Positions 12,301 to 23,655 of a DNA stretch of 64,000 bases are shown here, one piece after another. The DNA is taken from NCBI GenBank assembly GCA_013398295.1, contig VZSF01011317.1, positions 36,973 to 100,972 on the forward strand, in the 5' to 3' direction. A model generated the notes under the pieces. The model was not told where the DNA came from. It saw only the letters and a program-made list of their open reading frames with translations, and ran no database searches. Positions within the stretch are counted from its first letter, which is position 1. Every line of letters begins with the position of its first letter. The DNA is from Chionis minor (taxonomy: Eukaryota > Chordata > Aves > Charadriiformes > Chionididae). Position numbers and translations under genes: made by a program.

Positions 12301-12465
12301 CATTGCATTCATACAGATGTGGCCTTTGTGTCCCTCCTTGGCATCAGGCCCACTGCCACCAAGCAAGCATCTTCTCTGGCAGCTCAGGGGCAAGGATTTT
12401 CCTTTGTGGAAAATCAAGTGGGAAAGTTTCTCGCTTCTGGGCCCCTCTCTGCAAGAAAGATATTG
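9372..12465. other. Intergenic DNA holding duplication copy B
   Basis: There is no recognised gene. The only structured item is copy B of the local duplication (10,151-10,241). Open frames of 60-90 codons occur on both strands and overlap each other, as expected by chance. Confidence 0.55.
10151..10241. repeat. Local duplication, copy B
   Basis: This is the partner of 8,619-8,708 in direct orientation, about 1.5 kb away. The shared similarity may begin about 12 bases earlier in both copies (TCACAC before the CTGGTACAG start). A CR1 element lies between the copies and is not part of the duplicated unit. Confidence 0.8.
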
Positions 12466-12870
12466 AGGCTGTGGGGAGGCTGTGGGGAGACCTTCTCACT
12501 CTCTACAACTACCTGAAAGGAGGCTGTAGCCAGGTCGGGGTTGGTCTTTTCTCCCAAGTAAGAAGCGATAGGACAAGAGGAGACAGCCTGAAGTTGTGCC
12601 ATGGGAAGTTTAGTTTGGATATTAGGAAAAACTTCTTTACTGAAGGGGTTATCAAGCATTGGAACAGGCTGCCCAGGGAAGTGGTGGAATCACCATCCCT
12701 GGAGGTATTTAAAAGACAGGTAGATGTGGTATTGAGGGACATGGTTTAGTGGTGGTTTTGGCAGTGTTAGGTTAATGGTTGGACTCAATCATCTTAAAGG
12801 TCCCTTCCAACCTAGACGATTCTACCATTCTATGATTCTACAATTCCATGATTCTATGGTTCTACGATTC
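12466..12870 (+). mobile_element. CR1 LINE, 3' fragment
   Basis: The sequence matches the 8,974 copy closely: ORF2 C-terminus, stop, GGTTTAGTGGTGGTTTTGGCAGTGTTAGG, then a longer and more diverged tail of ATTCTATG-like units to 12,870. At the 5' truncation point the 11-mer GAGGCTGTGGG is present twice in tandem (about 12,467-12,488). The duplication may have arisen during integration. Confidence 0.97.
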
Positions 12871-15539
12871 ACTTCTGCATGGCTTTTGTCTTCATAAATG
12901 CAAGCACTCAGACATAGGGAAAATAAATAGAAAAGTGGAAATAGTGGGAGGAAAAGCAACAAAACTTAAAAAAAAAAAAAAGCAAAATATTGATGACAGT
13001 CTTGTAGTATCAGTTTAAGGCGGGGTCCCAGCTTAGGAAATACTCCGCACAGGCAGAACAACATGTGCCCCTTGGGAAGAGAAGGGCTTTGAAGGGGTTT
13101 GGTGTAGGGAAGGTGTTTTTTTTAAGCCCAGATCTGGTGAGACGACCAGGCTCCCCATTCAGAGGCAACCTCCTTCAAGTCAGTTCTACGTGTTTCAACC
13201 CCCTGAGAAAAAAATTACTGTGGCTCTTCAGTACATGACAGCATAGAAATGGTGTTATTCACGACCGGAGCAACTTCAGAGACTTCTTTCAATCATAATC
13301 TGTGTGGTAAGGGAGGGTACACAAAACGCTGTTAGGGGTCTAGTACCAGAATTTTAGAGAACGAGCCCATCTTTTTAGATATCAGGTGCAACCCCCTATG
13401 CCCAGCCTGGATGTTACAGTGTAGGGAATGATCTGTTTACATGATTTAAACTCCCCAGGCTCCCCAGGCTTGCCACCCATGACAAATCTTCCTGATATCT
13501 CCATAGCAATCTGCTGCAAAGGGCTCTAGCCGGAAAGGATGCAGCTTTTCCCAGGCTGTTCCAAGCCTGTGCTGTTCAGATTTCCATAAGAGTGCTTTTT
13601 AAATTGGCTTGCATCCCCGACCTAAGTGTATTATCTACAAAATGCAATTTCTGACTGTGTACGGTCACAAGAGAGAAAAGCCAGGAAAACTGCGCTGCCA
13701 GATAGGAAAAAAAAAAAAATCAAGCAGATTGGACCTCTAGAGACTTCCAGCATCAGTCGTGGAAAAGAGATGATAAAACACTCTGTTCTGAGTCGGATTT
13801 TCTGCAGTCTGTTAGATGGCAGCTGCTGACTTAACCTGTGTGGTGCCTGACAGCTGCATCTCTGCTGCAGACAGAGATGCAATGCAGCGAGGGCAGTGCC
13901 GCAGCACTGCCCGCACAGGTCCTCTGGGGCTGCAGGAGCTGTCGGACCCATGCACTCACCCAGCTAATGCCATCGGAATTCAGATAAAGACATCAGAGCG
14001 CGGCTGAGATGGAGCATGATTGAAGGACTGCGTCCTCATCATGAGCTGGACCTCCAGAGCGGAAAGGACGGGGTGGATATCTGGCAGAAAAAAAACAAGG
14101 TCGGGGTGGGAAAGACGTCAGAAAGAAGAAGGGTTAGACAAAACTCGTTGTTGGCAGGTTTTTGGGGCACCTCAAATTTCCCCAGGCAGAAAGCAAGAAC
14201 CGCACAAGGGCGCACAGCCAGGCTCCCACGCATCTTGAGCCTCAGCTCTCTCCACGATGCAATGGTTAACTGGGCAACACCATGGCTTGCGGAGCCACCT
14301 ACTGACAGAGGGATGCAGGACAAGGTAGTATTTTTTCCCCTAAATGTGCAGGTTTATTCCAACTTTGTCCGTGCAATTGGGAGGTTTCTAGAAGTCCACC
14401 CTATGGCCTGTATGGCCAGTATAGTCTGGCTCCTGCACACAGCTTAATACAGGAATTGTTTTACTCTGCCAGTCTGACACGTGCTCTTCTCAGTAAGAAA
14501 TGTTCAAATATTGCCCCATCTTTAGATATGGATCCATGGTGCACGACAAAGAAAGGAGAAACGAAAGTTATTGTGAACTATCCTTGGAAATTAGGAGACA
14601 GACCTTTCCTCTCTGCAAATAGGAGCTGTGCTTGAAAATCCCGATACTGAAAAATTATACATATTGTGGACACAGGCCTAAGAGTCGGCCAAGGACACAG
14701 CGATGTCAGGAGCAAGAGGGACGAGCGGAACAGAGGTATGCCGAGGCTGCAGGGCTGCAGATCCCTAGTTATTGGGAAAGCAGGGGTACATCCACTCTTA
14801 ACCAAGTTTCCTTCCATGCAGACACTGCTCTGCCACATCAGGCCCCTTCACGGGGCAGGATTTTATCTGCTGTAAACGCATACAAGCTCCAGCACTTTTG
14901 TTTTACGTCAGAGTTCAAACAGATGGAGGGCTGGACTCCTGCTGCTCCACCTTCTCTCCGATAGCTGTAGAAACAAACCTTTTCTGCCTGACCTGAGTCT
15001 GCCAAACAGACGCTGTGCTTATTCCGCAACAATACTGACTTCTTTTATTTGTGTGTGAAAAGCAGACTTTAGAACGGGTACGATTCCCATTTTCAAAGAG
15101 CTCCATGCCTTTGGGGTAGAAATGTACCATTCCTTTAAAACTATAAACAGATGCTGTGATTCTTAGGTTTGCAGAGCTGATGTTTCATGGAAAGCAGAGC
15201 TTACAGTGATCTAGAAATAAATTCCTACCATACTAAAATGCATCACGGCATTTTTAGTAGGGATAACTATTTTTTTCCCAAAGCATTTTATGTGTTTTTC
15301 TATTTTAAAATAAGGCAAAATCAGAATGAACTGCATGGCTTGTTACTACATGAAAGAACTGACATTTTCTCCCCGCAGGAATACTGGAGATCTTGATTAA
15401 GATCAAGCTTCAAGATGCAATGCCATCACAAAATGGAGTTTCTGACCACAGGTCAGTTTTGTCATCAGCTCTCTTGAGGAGCTGCTTTTGTGGCAAAATG
15501 TGGATGCCTTCAGCATCACATAGCAGGATGGAGTTTGAG
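12871..15539. other. Intergenic DNA, nothing recognised
   Basis: The region contains short A-runs (about 12,968-12,982 and 13,709-13,721) and a 143-codon plus-strand frame (14,016-14,447) without recognisable domain. I see no repeat family, RNA gene or promoter. Confidence 0.55.
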
Positions 15540-15668
15540 AGGATCATAGAAAGGTTTGGGTTGGAAAGGACCTTTAAAGATCACCTAGTCCAACCCTCCT
15601 GCCATGGGGAGAGACATCTGCAACTAGATCAGGTTGCTCAAAGTCCCATCCAACCTGGCCTCGAACCT
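15540..15668 (-). mobile_element. CR1 LINE, short 3' tail fragment, antisense
   Basis: The plus strand begins with an inverted, diverged CR1 tail (GGATCATAGAAAGG) and continues through the GGTTGGAAAGGACC and CCATGGGGAGAGACATC blocks to CATCCAACCTGGCCT. It then stops matching abruptly. About 130 bases of the extreme 3' end are kept. Confidence 0.9.
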
Positions 15669-17299
15669 TAGGGTGACTGTCGCTCTCATGACTGCTGTAG
15701 TTGGCACTCATCATGTCCCAGATGAACATCTATGGATTGGCCTAGTTGTCGATGTGTTTTTTGAAATAATGATACACCATTATGGACCATGACCAGACTG
15801 GGCTTTGTGGAACAACCCTCCTGCCGGGTCTGACAGATGTGCAAAAAAATGGCTCAGTGTCTTCTTAAAAGGGGTTGTGATCACATGGAGAGGTACATCC
15901 AGTTTTGCTTGGAGATCTTTCCCAACATTTACACATAGGAAAGGATGCACAGAGAAAACACGTCTTTCTAGAGAGCCATGCTGGAAGGCAAATTATTCAT
16001 GCATTTCCCTAATACAGGATCTTTTGTATATTTGAGTAACTTTAATATCCCTGCTAGAAATTTCCCATTGAAAATATCAGTTTCTGTAAAAACGCTGTGG
16101 TTAATTAAGGGTTCTGCATGTCAGCATTAATAATACTTTGTTAGATGATAGTTAAAAAGGTTTCATTTCACAAGTGATCTCCGTTGTGCAATTTAATCTT
16201 TGGTATGAGTTTATTAAATCATTCTGAATAGGAAAATATTTTGATCATTCAAAAAAAAAATTGTTATTCTTCCTCTTTTGAGGTTTTACTTCCAATTTTA
16301 CTTGACTGAATTACACCAGAACATATATATTAGAAAGATTTCAAAATGACATGAACTTGTAAAACTGAATGTCTAGAAGTGTATTTGTACCTGCAAGCAT
16401 TTACACTAAAAACATGTGTGATGCAAGATTTACCATCAGCTGCCAGCATAGCCCAAATCCTTCTGCACAACTGGCATATGTAAGTGATGTGAATAATAGA
16501 GGCTTATTTTTTATATCATCTAATCCCTAAAACAAGGACTTTACTAATGTGTTATTGGTTATGACAGGAATATGAAATATATGGCAGGAGAACAATCCAT
16601 CCAGACTTTTTACAAAATATAACACAAATATTTTGTTAAAAAATTCAAATGATGAATGAGTCTTGTGAAATTTCACTTTGACATTTAGTGAGGAGAAGCA
16701 AGGGCAAGGCTTGAGACAATATATTTTTTTGAAATTATTTTCTCCCCTTTTGCAACTATGCAATAAACTCATGATTACAACCACGCTAGTGAAACAAATC
16801 AGGATACACACCTGCCAACGTTTCCTGCTGAAACACAGGGGGCTGAAGGGAGCATAGTTCAAAACTCGCTTAATCTGAATGCTGACTAGTGGGTTTTTTC
16901 CCTCTGGACACACAGAGTTGATTCATCCTTTATTAGTTTTGCCCTCTTCGGCGCATCATTCATCAGTTGTATAGTTGCCCGTGAACTCTGCTCCAGTACA
17001 GAGTGGCTTTCCAGGAATGTAAACTCTACATGGTCTCTTCACGCCCCCAAACTTTACCTTTCCGTATCTACCTAAATTAGATCAACTTTATTCTTCCCCT
17101 CTAGCAACCTTCCCATACAGGTTAATTCTTTTCTTCGCTGACAATTCACTTTCTCTGAAAGAAACATGTTCAATCATGGGCTTCCCCTGAAGTAATAAGG
17201 AACATGTAAGAACATTGATGTAATTATTTCAGAGTAAGCTTGTATGGAGACAAACCCCAAGATTTGCTGAAAAGAATGTGCCCTGTGCTTCATGAACCC
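15669..17299. other. AT-rich intergenic DNA
   Basis: No gene or repeat family is recognised. The part 16,060-16,260 is strongly AT-rich with several TTAATTAA, ATTAATAAT and TTTAATC type cores, and has the look of a noncoding regulatory block. That is a visual impression only. Confidence 0.5.
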
Positions 17300-18195
17300 A
17301 GTAAGTTTGCAGACGACACCAAGTTGGGTGAGAGTGTCGACCTGCTGGAGGGTGGGACGGCCCTACAGAGGGATCTGGACAAGCTGGATCGATGGGCCAA
17401 GGCCAATGGTGTGAGGTTCAACATGGTCAAGTGCCAGGTCCTGCGCTTGGGTCACAACAACCCCACGCAGCACTACAGGCTTGGGGAGGAGCGGCTGGAA
17501 AGCTGCCTGGTAGAAAAAGACCTGGGAGCGTTGGTCGACAGCCAGCTGAACATGAGCCAGCAGTGTGCCCAGGTGGCCAAGAAGGCCGACAGCATCCTGG
17601 CCTGTATCAGGAACAGTGTGGCCAGCAGGACTAGGTCAGTGATTGTCCCCCTGTACTTGGCACTGGTGAGGTCCCACCTCAAATACTGTGTTCCGTTTTG
17701 GGAACCTCATGACCAGAAAGACATTGAGGTGCTGGAGTGTGTCCAGAGAAGGGCAATGAAGCTGACGAGGGGTCTGGAGCACAAGTCTTCTGAGGAATGG
17801 CTGAGGGACCTGGGGTTGTTCAGCGTGGAGAAAAGGAGGCTGTGGGGAGACCTTCTCACTCTCTACAGCTACCTGAAAGGAGGTTGTAGCCAGGTGGGGG
17901 TTGGTCTTTTCTCCCAAGTAAGAAGCGATAGGACAAGAGGAGACAGCCTGAAGTTGTGCCATGGGAAGTTTAGTTTGGATATTAGGAAAAACTTCTTCAC
18001 TGAAAGGGTTGTCAAGGATTGGAACAGGATGCCCAGGGGAGGTGGTGGAATCACCATCCCTGGAGGTATTTAAAAGGCGGGCAGATGTGGTGCTGAGGGA
18101 CATGGTTTAGAGGTGGACTTGGCAGTGTCAGGTTGATGGGTGGACTCGGCAATATTAAAGGTGTTTTCCAACTAAAACTATTCTATGATTCTATG
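17300..18195 (+). mobile_element. CR1 LINE, 3' portion with partial ORF2
   Basis: An open frame (to 18,073) covers the last part of the CR1 reverse transcriptase and the C-terminal region. It opens at the catalytic motif ([11 protein letters not shown], the F/Y-ADD box), then [20 protein letters not shown], the [20 protein letters not shown] region, and the C-terminal [19 protein letters not shown]. The protein frame shifts near 18,040 in a G-run. The tail ends at TTCTATGATTCTATG. The endonuclease and the N-terminal RT motifs are missing, so the copy cannot move by itself. Confidence 0.97.
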
Positions 18196-18461
18196 AACGT
18201 ATTATACAGACATGGGGCACGTAGAAAAAGAGAGCACACCTACCTTACATAGCAGAGAATACCTGCTTTACAGAAATGGTAACTAAATAGTTAAGAATTT
18301 AAAGACTATTCAGATTAGAGCTGTTGCCAAGGGATTCCACATTAGTCAGCTGAAGCTCATCAATCCTGCAAACTCCAAATGTTGCACATCCTCTATGAGC
18401 ATCATGCAGGGATATGGCTTCTACCAGAAAGGAGGAGCAGTTCCATACAACATCTGTAATG

Positions 18462-18462
<1 letters not shown>

Positions 18463-18493
<31 letters not shown>

Positions 18494-18511
18494 CGCACAT
18501 GTGTGTGCATG
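18463..18511. repeat. (TG)n(CG)n alternating purine-pyrimidine tract
   Basis: All 49 bases alternate purine and pyrimidine: a (GT)n run, then GCGCGCGCGC, then CACATGTGTGTGCATG. Uninterrupted alternation of this length with a CG core is the classical sequence type that can adopt Z-DNA. Confidence 0.93.
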
Positions 18512-20829
18512 ATTAAGTACCTGCACATGTAAGACTAATTGCTAGCATGACTGAATAGTCCTTTTCCCCCATGAATACAACTGCAAATGCCATCAACTAG
18601 CCACGGTGCAGAGAAATAGCCACATAGCTGAGCATCCCACCCCTCTGCTCCAAGACTGGACTGCGTGTGGCTGGAGACATTGTCTTTGTGATCCTGATCC
18701 ACACTGAGTAGCTCTGGTTAGAAAATAAAGCTCAGCTACCCTCACAAGCCACTCTGGAGCGTGGGCGAAGAAGGAGCTAGAGAATGGAGTAGGGACATGG
18801 GGAGCCCAAGATTTTTCTGCACTTTCTGCATCATTTCTCTGTCTCAGGAGGTTCTCAGTGTCAGCCAAGGCTGACTTTGTCAGGATGAGGAAATAGTCAT
18901 TCTTCTCTGTGGTGAATTCAAGGATGGGCTGCATGGTGGCAATGGGCGGGGACTCATGGAAGTAAGCTTTGTCTGTGATTAGTAGCACTCAAGGCTTGGA
19001 AAGTGCTGAAATTTTAATGTTCTGGGTCATGTTTTGATTCCAAAAAGCACAGGGATTTTATTTCCATCAAATGATGGAAATCTGGCAGGTAAAGAATTAG
19101 CATGGACACCTCTAAGATGTTTCATGCCAGAGCTGCCAAGCAGGTGGGAAATGATTGCCGGCTAGCAGTGAATCCTGGCACCAGAGAGGAGGAATCAGCC
19201 CACGCGGAGGTGCTACAGACTCGGGAACAGAGCAGCTCACCCAGAGCAGAGACAGACCACATGCAAAGACCCAGCACCGCAAGTTATTACTGGTTATTTT
19301 TTAACAGGTGTTGTTTTTTGGTTTGTTTTTTTTTTTTTTTTGGTGAAACATTAGAATACTTAAACTTTATCTTTTCCCATATTTATTTTGTAATGATGCA
19401 TCCAAAAAGAAAAGGAAGTATCAGCTGGTGTTCTTTAGCTCAAACAATATACTTCTTGTAAAACTTCACAGGCAGTTCATATCTGATTAAAGTCGGGCAA
19501 AACATCTTTTTCCCTAACTTCAGACCTGACTTCTTGTTATGCTTCTCATAAAGGAAAATGTTTGTGGTGAACAATAAAAAGAAAGTCCCACTTTCCTGTG
19601 AATAGCTGTAACATCAAACCTCAGCCTTTAATATAATGGGTTCCTATTCTCTCCCTGGACTAAAGGGCAGCCTAAGTGAAACATTCCCAAGAAGAGATGG
19701 GGAAAAAAATCCCCTAGAAACAATTAAAAAAATTTCCCAACCAACCAAACACTCGGCCTCTGTCTTGTTCTAAAGCTCTCTGCTTTGCTTTCTACCTGAC
19801 TGCCTGCCAAGAAATGAAGAGATTATCCAAAAGCAAGACACAGGATCTTTTCCCCTGGGCCAGAGCTTTCACAGGGAAAGAAGAGACCAAGCAGATGGAA
19901 AAAAGAAACAGAATTTCTTTTGTAAAAAGCAAGGGGAGAAAGACGTGTAATATAGATGAGAAAACGTGAAAGAGATGGATGAAACATCAAGTGAAAGGGA
20001 AGACACAGACATCTTTACCATCATGTAAAGATTAATTAAATCATGTTCTGAATGCAGGCACTGAGGGCGTCTCCCTCTGTGGCTCTTCAGCTCACTGTAT
20101 CGCTTTGTCTTGGTTTATAGTCTGCAAGACAGGAAGAAAGATATCTACCTGCATTGCTGAACTGTGAGAAATCAGTTAATGATTGAAGAGGTTTTTAAAG
20201 ATGGGAAATGTACAGCATTAAAATTGGTTGTGGGTAAATACCAGGTGGCTCAAACTTTGCCCTCAGCTCACATAGGCAGCCAAGCATCTGGGATTTTTAC
20301 ATTTTTGCTCATAAGTAAAAATATTTTTCAACAAGCTCACTTTGCGTTTTGAATCATGCTAACAGAAATGTTACAAAAACTACTGTCAAAACTCTCTGTC
20401 TATTTAAACAAAACCATTTTAAACAGTAGAAATGACAAATAACAGAGAAAAACAGGAAACACTTCAGAACTGTCAAATACTGTTTCCTGGTTAGTGTGGG
20501 AAACAGGCAAACATTCAGAAAATACTTGGGTTTGGGTGTATCCAGCCTTAACCAGAGCAGTTGTTTAATTATACTGTTAGGTTTCAGGCATTCAAATAGA
20601 CTAAAAATATGCTTTAAATGGTCAAATTGTTCCTCTCTCACATGCTTATTAATAATCCTAGAGCAAAGTACTACTTTCACCATTGGGAATTAACACTGAG
20701 TCTTGTATCTTCTTTCAAGAACTACATTGCCATTACAACACAGTAGATGCAATATTCCTTCTCCTTTTACTGCACTTACCTGGCCTCTCCCTGCTGACTT
20801 CGCACACAATGAAATAGTGGTTTTACTGC
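18512..20829. other. Intergenic DNA, nothing recognised
   Basis: No element or gene is recognised. A T-run lies at about 19,328-19,342. A 131-codon minus-strand frame (18,593-18,988) has no recognisable features. Confidence 0.55.
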
Positions 20830-21084
20830 GTGGCTTCAAACTGGAAAAGGGGAAATTTAGATTAGAACTCAGGAGGAAATTTTTCGCTATGAGGGTGGTG
20901 AGGCACTGGCACATGTTGCCCAGAGAAGCTGTGGATGCCCCATCCCTGGAAGTGTTCAAGGCCAGGTTGGATGAGGCTTTGAGCAACCTGTTCCAGTGGG
21001 AGGTGTCCCTGCCTGTGGCAGGGTGGGTTGAACTACATGATCTTTCAGGTGCTTTCCAACCTAAACCATTCTGTGATTCTATGA
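20830..21084 (+). mobile_element. CR1 LINE, 3' fragment
   Basis: On the plus strand the CR1 ORF2 C-terminus is readable (RLELRRKFFAMRVVRHWHMLPREAVDAPSLEVFKARLDEAL), followed by CCTGCCTGTGGCAGGGTGGGTTGAACTACATGATC and a short ATTCTGTGATTCTATG tail. It lies in inverted orientation to the fragment at 21,352. Confidence 0.95.
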
Positions 21085-21351
21085 GAAAAGCTCATGTCTT
21101 ATTTTACTGAGGCTCAGGATAACACCTTCACCTCCACGGATGTCAGGAGGAGTTTCATCAGGAGCTTGAGGGAAACAGGACTAGTTGTCCCCTAGAAAAT
21201 ATAGAAGTGATATAATAGCAAAAAGTCTGTGCTGTTTTGTTTAAATGATATTTGATTACTTTTATCTAACAGAAAAAAGCTATGCTACTGCACTATGTGA
21301 CAGAAGTCCTGTATCAAAAGGATTTTGGCACAATGTAGATACTGGTTGAAT

Positions 21352-21457
21352 TCATAGAATCACAGAACGGTTTAGGTTGGAATGGACCTTAAAGATGATT
21401 TAGTTCCAGCTCCCCTGCCGTGGGCAGGGACACATCCCACTAGCCCTGGTTGTTTAA
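21352..21457 (-). mobile_element. CR1 LINE, short 3' tail fragment, antisense
   Basis: The inverted tail (TCATAGAATCACAGAACGG) is followed by GGTTGGAATGGACC and CCGTGGGCAGGGACAC. Similarity ends within about 105 bases. Confidence 0.92.
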
Positions 21458-21479
21458 ATTCCCATGACTAGCATAATCC

Positions 21480-22170
21480 TGGGGACAAAAATGAAGAGCA
21501 CAGTAGGATACAAGAAGGAAATGGGATGAAGACTAACATGAGAACATTCTCCAAAGATATGATCTATGAAAGACAGGGAGAGAGAAATAATAATGGGTGA
21601 TGGGTTTAATGCCATTTTCCTTCAGTAGTCACTTAAGAAAAAGGAAGTTTATTTAAAATGCTTAAGTGGCTGGAATTAGCAGGCTGAGATGTTAGTGATC
21701 ATCCTTGAGAACACGGTAAAGCCAAATGAGGTTACAGGGAAGTGGAGAAGAGCACGGTGAGTATTTTCAAAAAAAGAAGGAAGGGAGGTACGTAAGAACT
21801 GTCACTAATCAGCCTGACTGCATTTTCTGAAAAAATATCAAAACGGTATTTGTAAAATGCAGAAAACATCTAATTCATAACACCCAAGGTAGATTTGTAA
21901 AGAATCAATTTGTTCAAGCAGTCTATGTATGACATACAAGATGTCGAAATAATCTTTCCAGTCTAGGTAGCACTGCTAAGGCTGCAGATGGAACAAGTGT
22001 ACTTGGTTTAGGAAAAACACTCCAGAAAAGTTGTAGACAATCAATTTCTAGAAAATTCTAGACAAATTTAGAAAGGAGAACAGATGGGGAAGATGATAAC
22101 AACTCTTATGTACACAAAAAGACTTCTGAAAAAGAGGAAAAGAACTGTTCTTCCTGTATACTGCGAAGGA
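21480..22170 (+). mobile_element. Ancient degenerate CR1-like LINE segment
   Basis: The DNA keeps scattered landmarks of the central CR1 ORF2 region in the right order: TGGGTTTAATGCCATTTTCCTTCAGTAGTCACT, then TTTCAAAAAAAGAAGGAAGG with ACTAATCAGCCTGACTGCATTTTCTGAAAAAATATC, then AGGTAGATTTGTAAAGAATCAATTTG. No open frame survives. It looks much older than the other CR1 copies here. A protein-level search would be needed to confirm it. Confidence 0.5.
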
Positions 22171-23154
22171 ACATAAAATAATCAGCTTAAATTACAGAAA
22201 TTACACTTGCACTAGCGTTTTGAAGTCCCAAGTGACTGAACCGTTCCAGCTTGCATTCAGTCTAATAAACTCTGTCCTGCAAACTAGTCAAAGACCTGCT
22301 CTACAATACCTGATTTGTTTACACTAAATGCTCTCTTTTGTTGGAAGTTGATCTGGCAAAAATCATTATGTTATACCTCAAACAGTGAGTCACTGAGCTT
22401 CCTCTTTAGGAGGACAAATGAGACCAGGGCCACAATAAAGTACAAGTAATCCCTGCAGATCATGAGTTCTGATTGTTGGAATTCCTTGCAGACAATCATT
22501 TTAAAACTTCCTTCCTCTGCACAGAGGCTCCTTCTGAATAATAAATAGTGGTAGAGAACCATGGTAACCATACTGTATTGCTCCTGGTAGAAGAATATCT
22601 TCCTACAAGCATTCCACCCTCTATGGAAAAGCTCTTTGAACCTGTGCACAAGTCGGCAGAAGGGCAGATATAGGGGTAAGGTAGTAGTTTGGGAATCTAA
22701 AGATCTTGGCTTGCTTTCCACAGCACATTCCTTGACAGATCTGCAAAGAGTGGTGGCAGCAACTGATGCTTCAGGAGCAGAATTCACAATGCCCAAACTT
22801 TCCCTGTGCTAAATGGAGAAGTTTCCAGATCAACGTCAAGATGGTAACCACCAGCAGGATGCTCACAATGAGGGTATGAGCTGCCTGAAGGTCTCCCTTT
22901 CCTCTTTACCAAATGGTGGCTTTACAGATTCATGTAAAAAGTCATCAGGCAGCTCCCTAAGGCTCCCCAATCCCAAATAAAGACCCCCCGGTCAGAAAAA
23001 GTGTTTCAGTTGCATCCAGTGTATGTTTATGGGCCCATAAGGGGGTTACCTTAACAGAGGTGGAGAAGTCATCTCTGCTGAGCTTGTCTAGTAAATTGGA
23101 GTGTGGTAAGTTGTGAATTCAAAGCATTTCAGGAAAAGGTGCTCCTGGAATATG
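22171..23154. other. Intergenic DNA, nothing recognised
   Basis: A 141-codon minus-strand frame (22,371-22,796) is the most notable frame. I recognise no domain in it and do not call it a gene. Confidence 0.5.
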
Positions 23155-23655
23155 ACAGAATCACAGAATCACAGAATGTTAGGAGTTGGAAGGGACCTCT
23201 AGAGGTCATCTGGTCCAACCCTCCTGCCAGAGCAGGTCCACCTACAGCAGGTTGCACAGGATGGTGTCCAGGTGGGTTTGGAATGTCTCCAGAGTCGGAG
23301 ACTCCACCACCTCTCTAGGCAGCCTCTTCCAGTGCTCTGCCACCCTCAAAGTCAAGACGTTCCTCCTCATGTTCAGATGAAACTTCCTATATTGAAGTTT
23401 GTGCCCGTTACCTCTTGTCCTATCACTGGGCACCACTGCAAAAAGACTGGCCCCCTCCCTTTAAGTATTTATAAGCATTGATTAAGATCCCCCCTCAGTC
23501 TTCTCTTCTCCAGACTAAAAAGACCCAACTGCCTCAGCCTTTCCTCATAAGAAAGATGCTCCAGCCCCCTAATCATCTTCGTGGCCCTTTGCTGTACCTG
23601 TTCAATCCACCAGCCAGTTTTCAATCCACCTGACGTCTCTCTCCCAGGCAAGAGA
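23155..23655 (-). mobile_element. CR1 LINE, 3' fragment, antisense
   Basis: The plus strand opens with repeated inverted tail units (ACAGAATCACAGAATCACAGAATG), then GGAAGGGACCTCTAGAGGTCATCTGGTCC and the ORF2 C-terminus in reverse. At about 23,600 it jumps to a more upstream ORF2 piece (minus-strand WIENWLVD), which implies an internal deletion. It shares its sequence group with the copy at 27,553. Confidence 0.95.

Noticed and set aside
14016..14447. 143-codon plus-strand frame
   Set aside because: No recognisable domain or splice context, and the opposite strand has an overlapping 94-codon frame. No support beyond length.
17240..18073. 277-codon frame as a host gene
   Set aside because: It is the 3' part of CR1 ORF2 with the ADD box, and it ends in a frameshift before the CR1 tail.
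22371..22796. 141-codon minus-strand frame with a hydrophobic C-terminal segment
   Set aside because: Unrecognised, no splice or promoter context, and of a length expected occasionally by chance in 64 kb.
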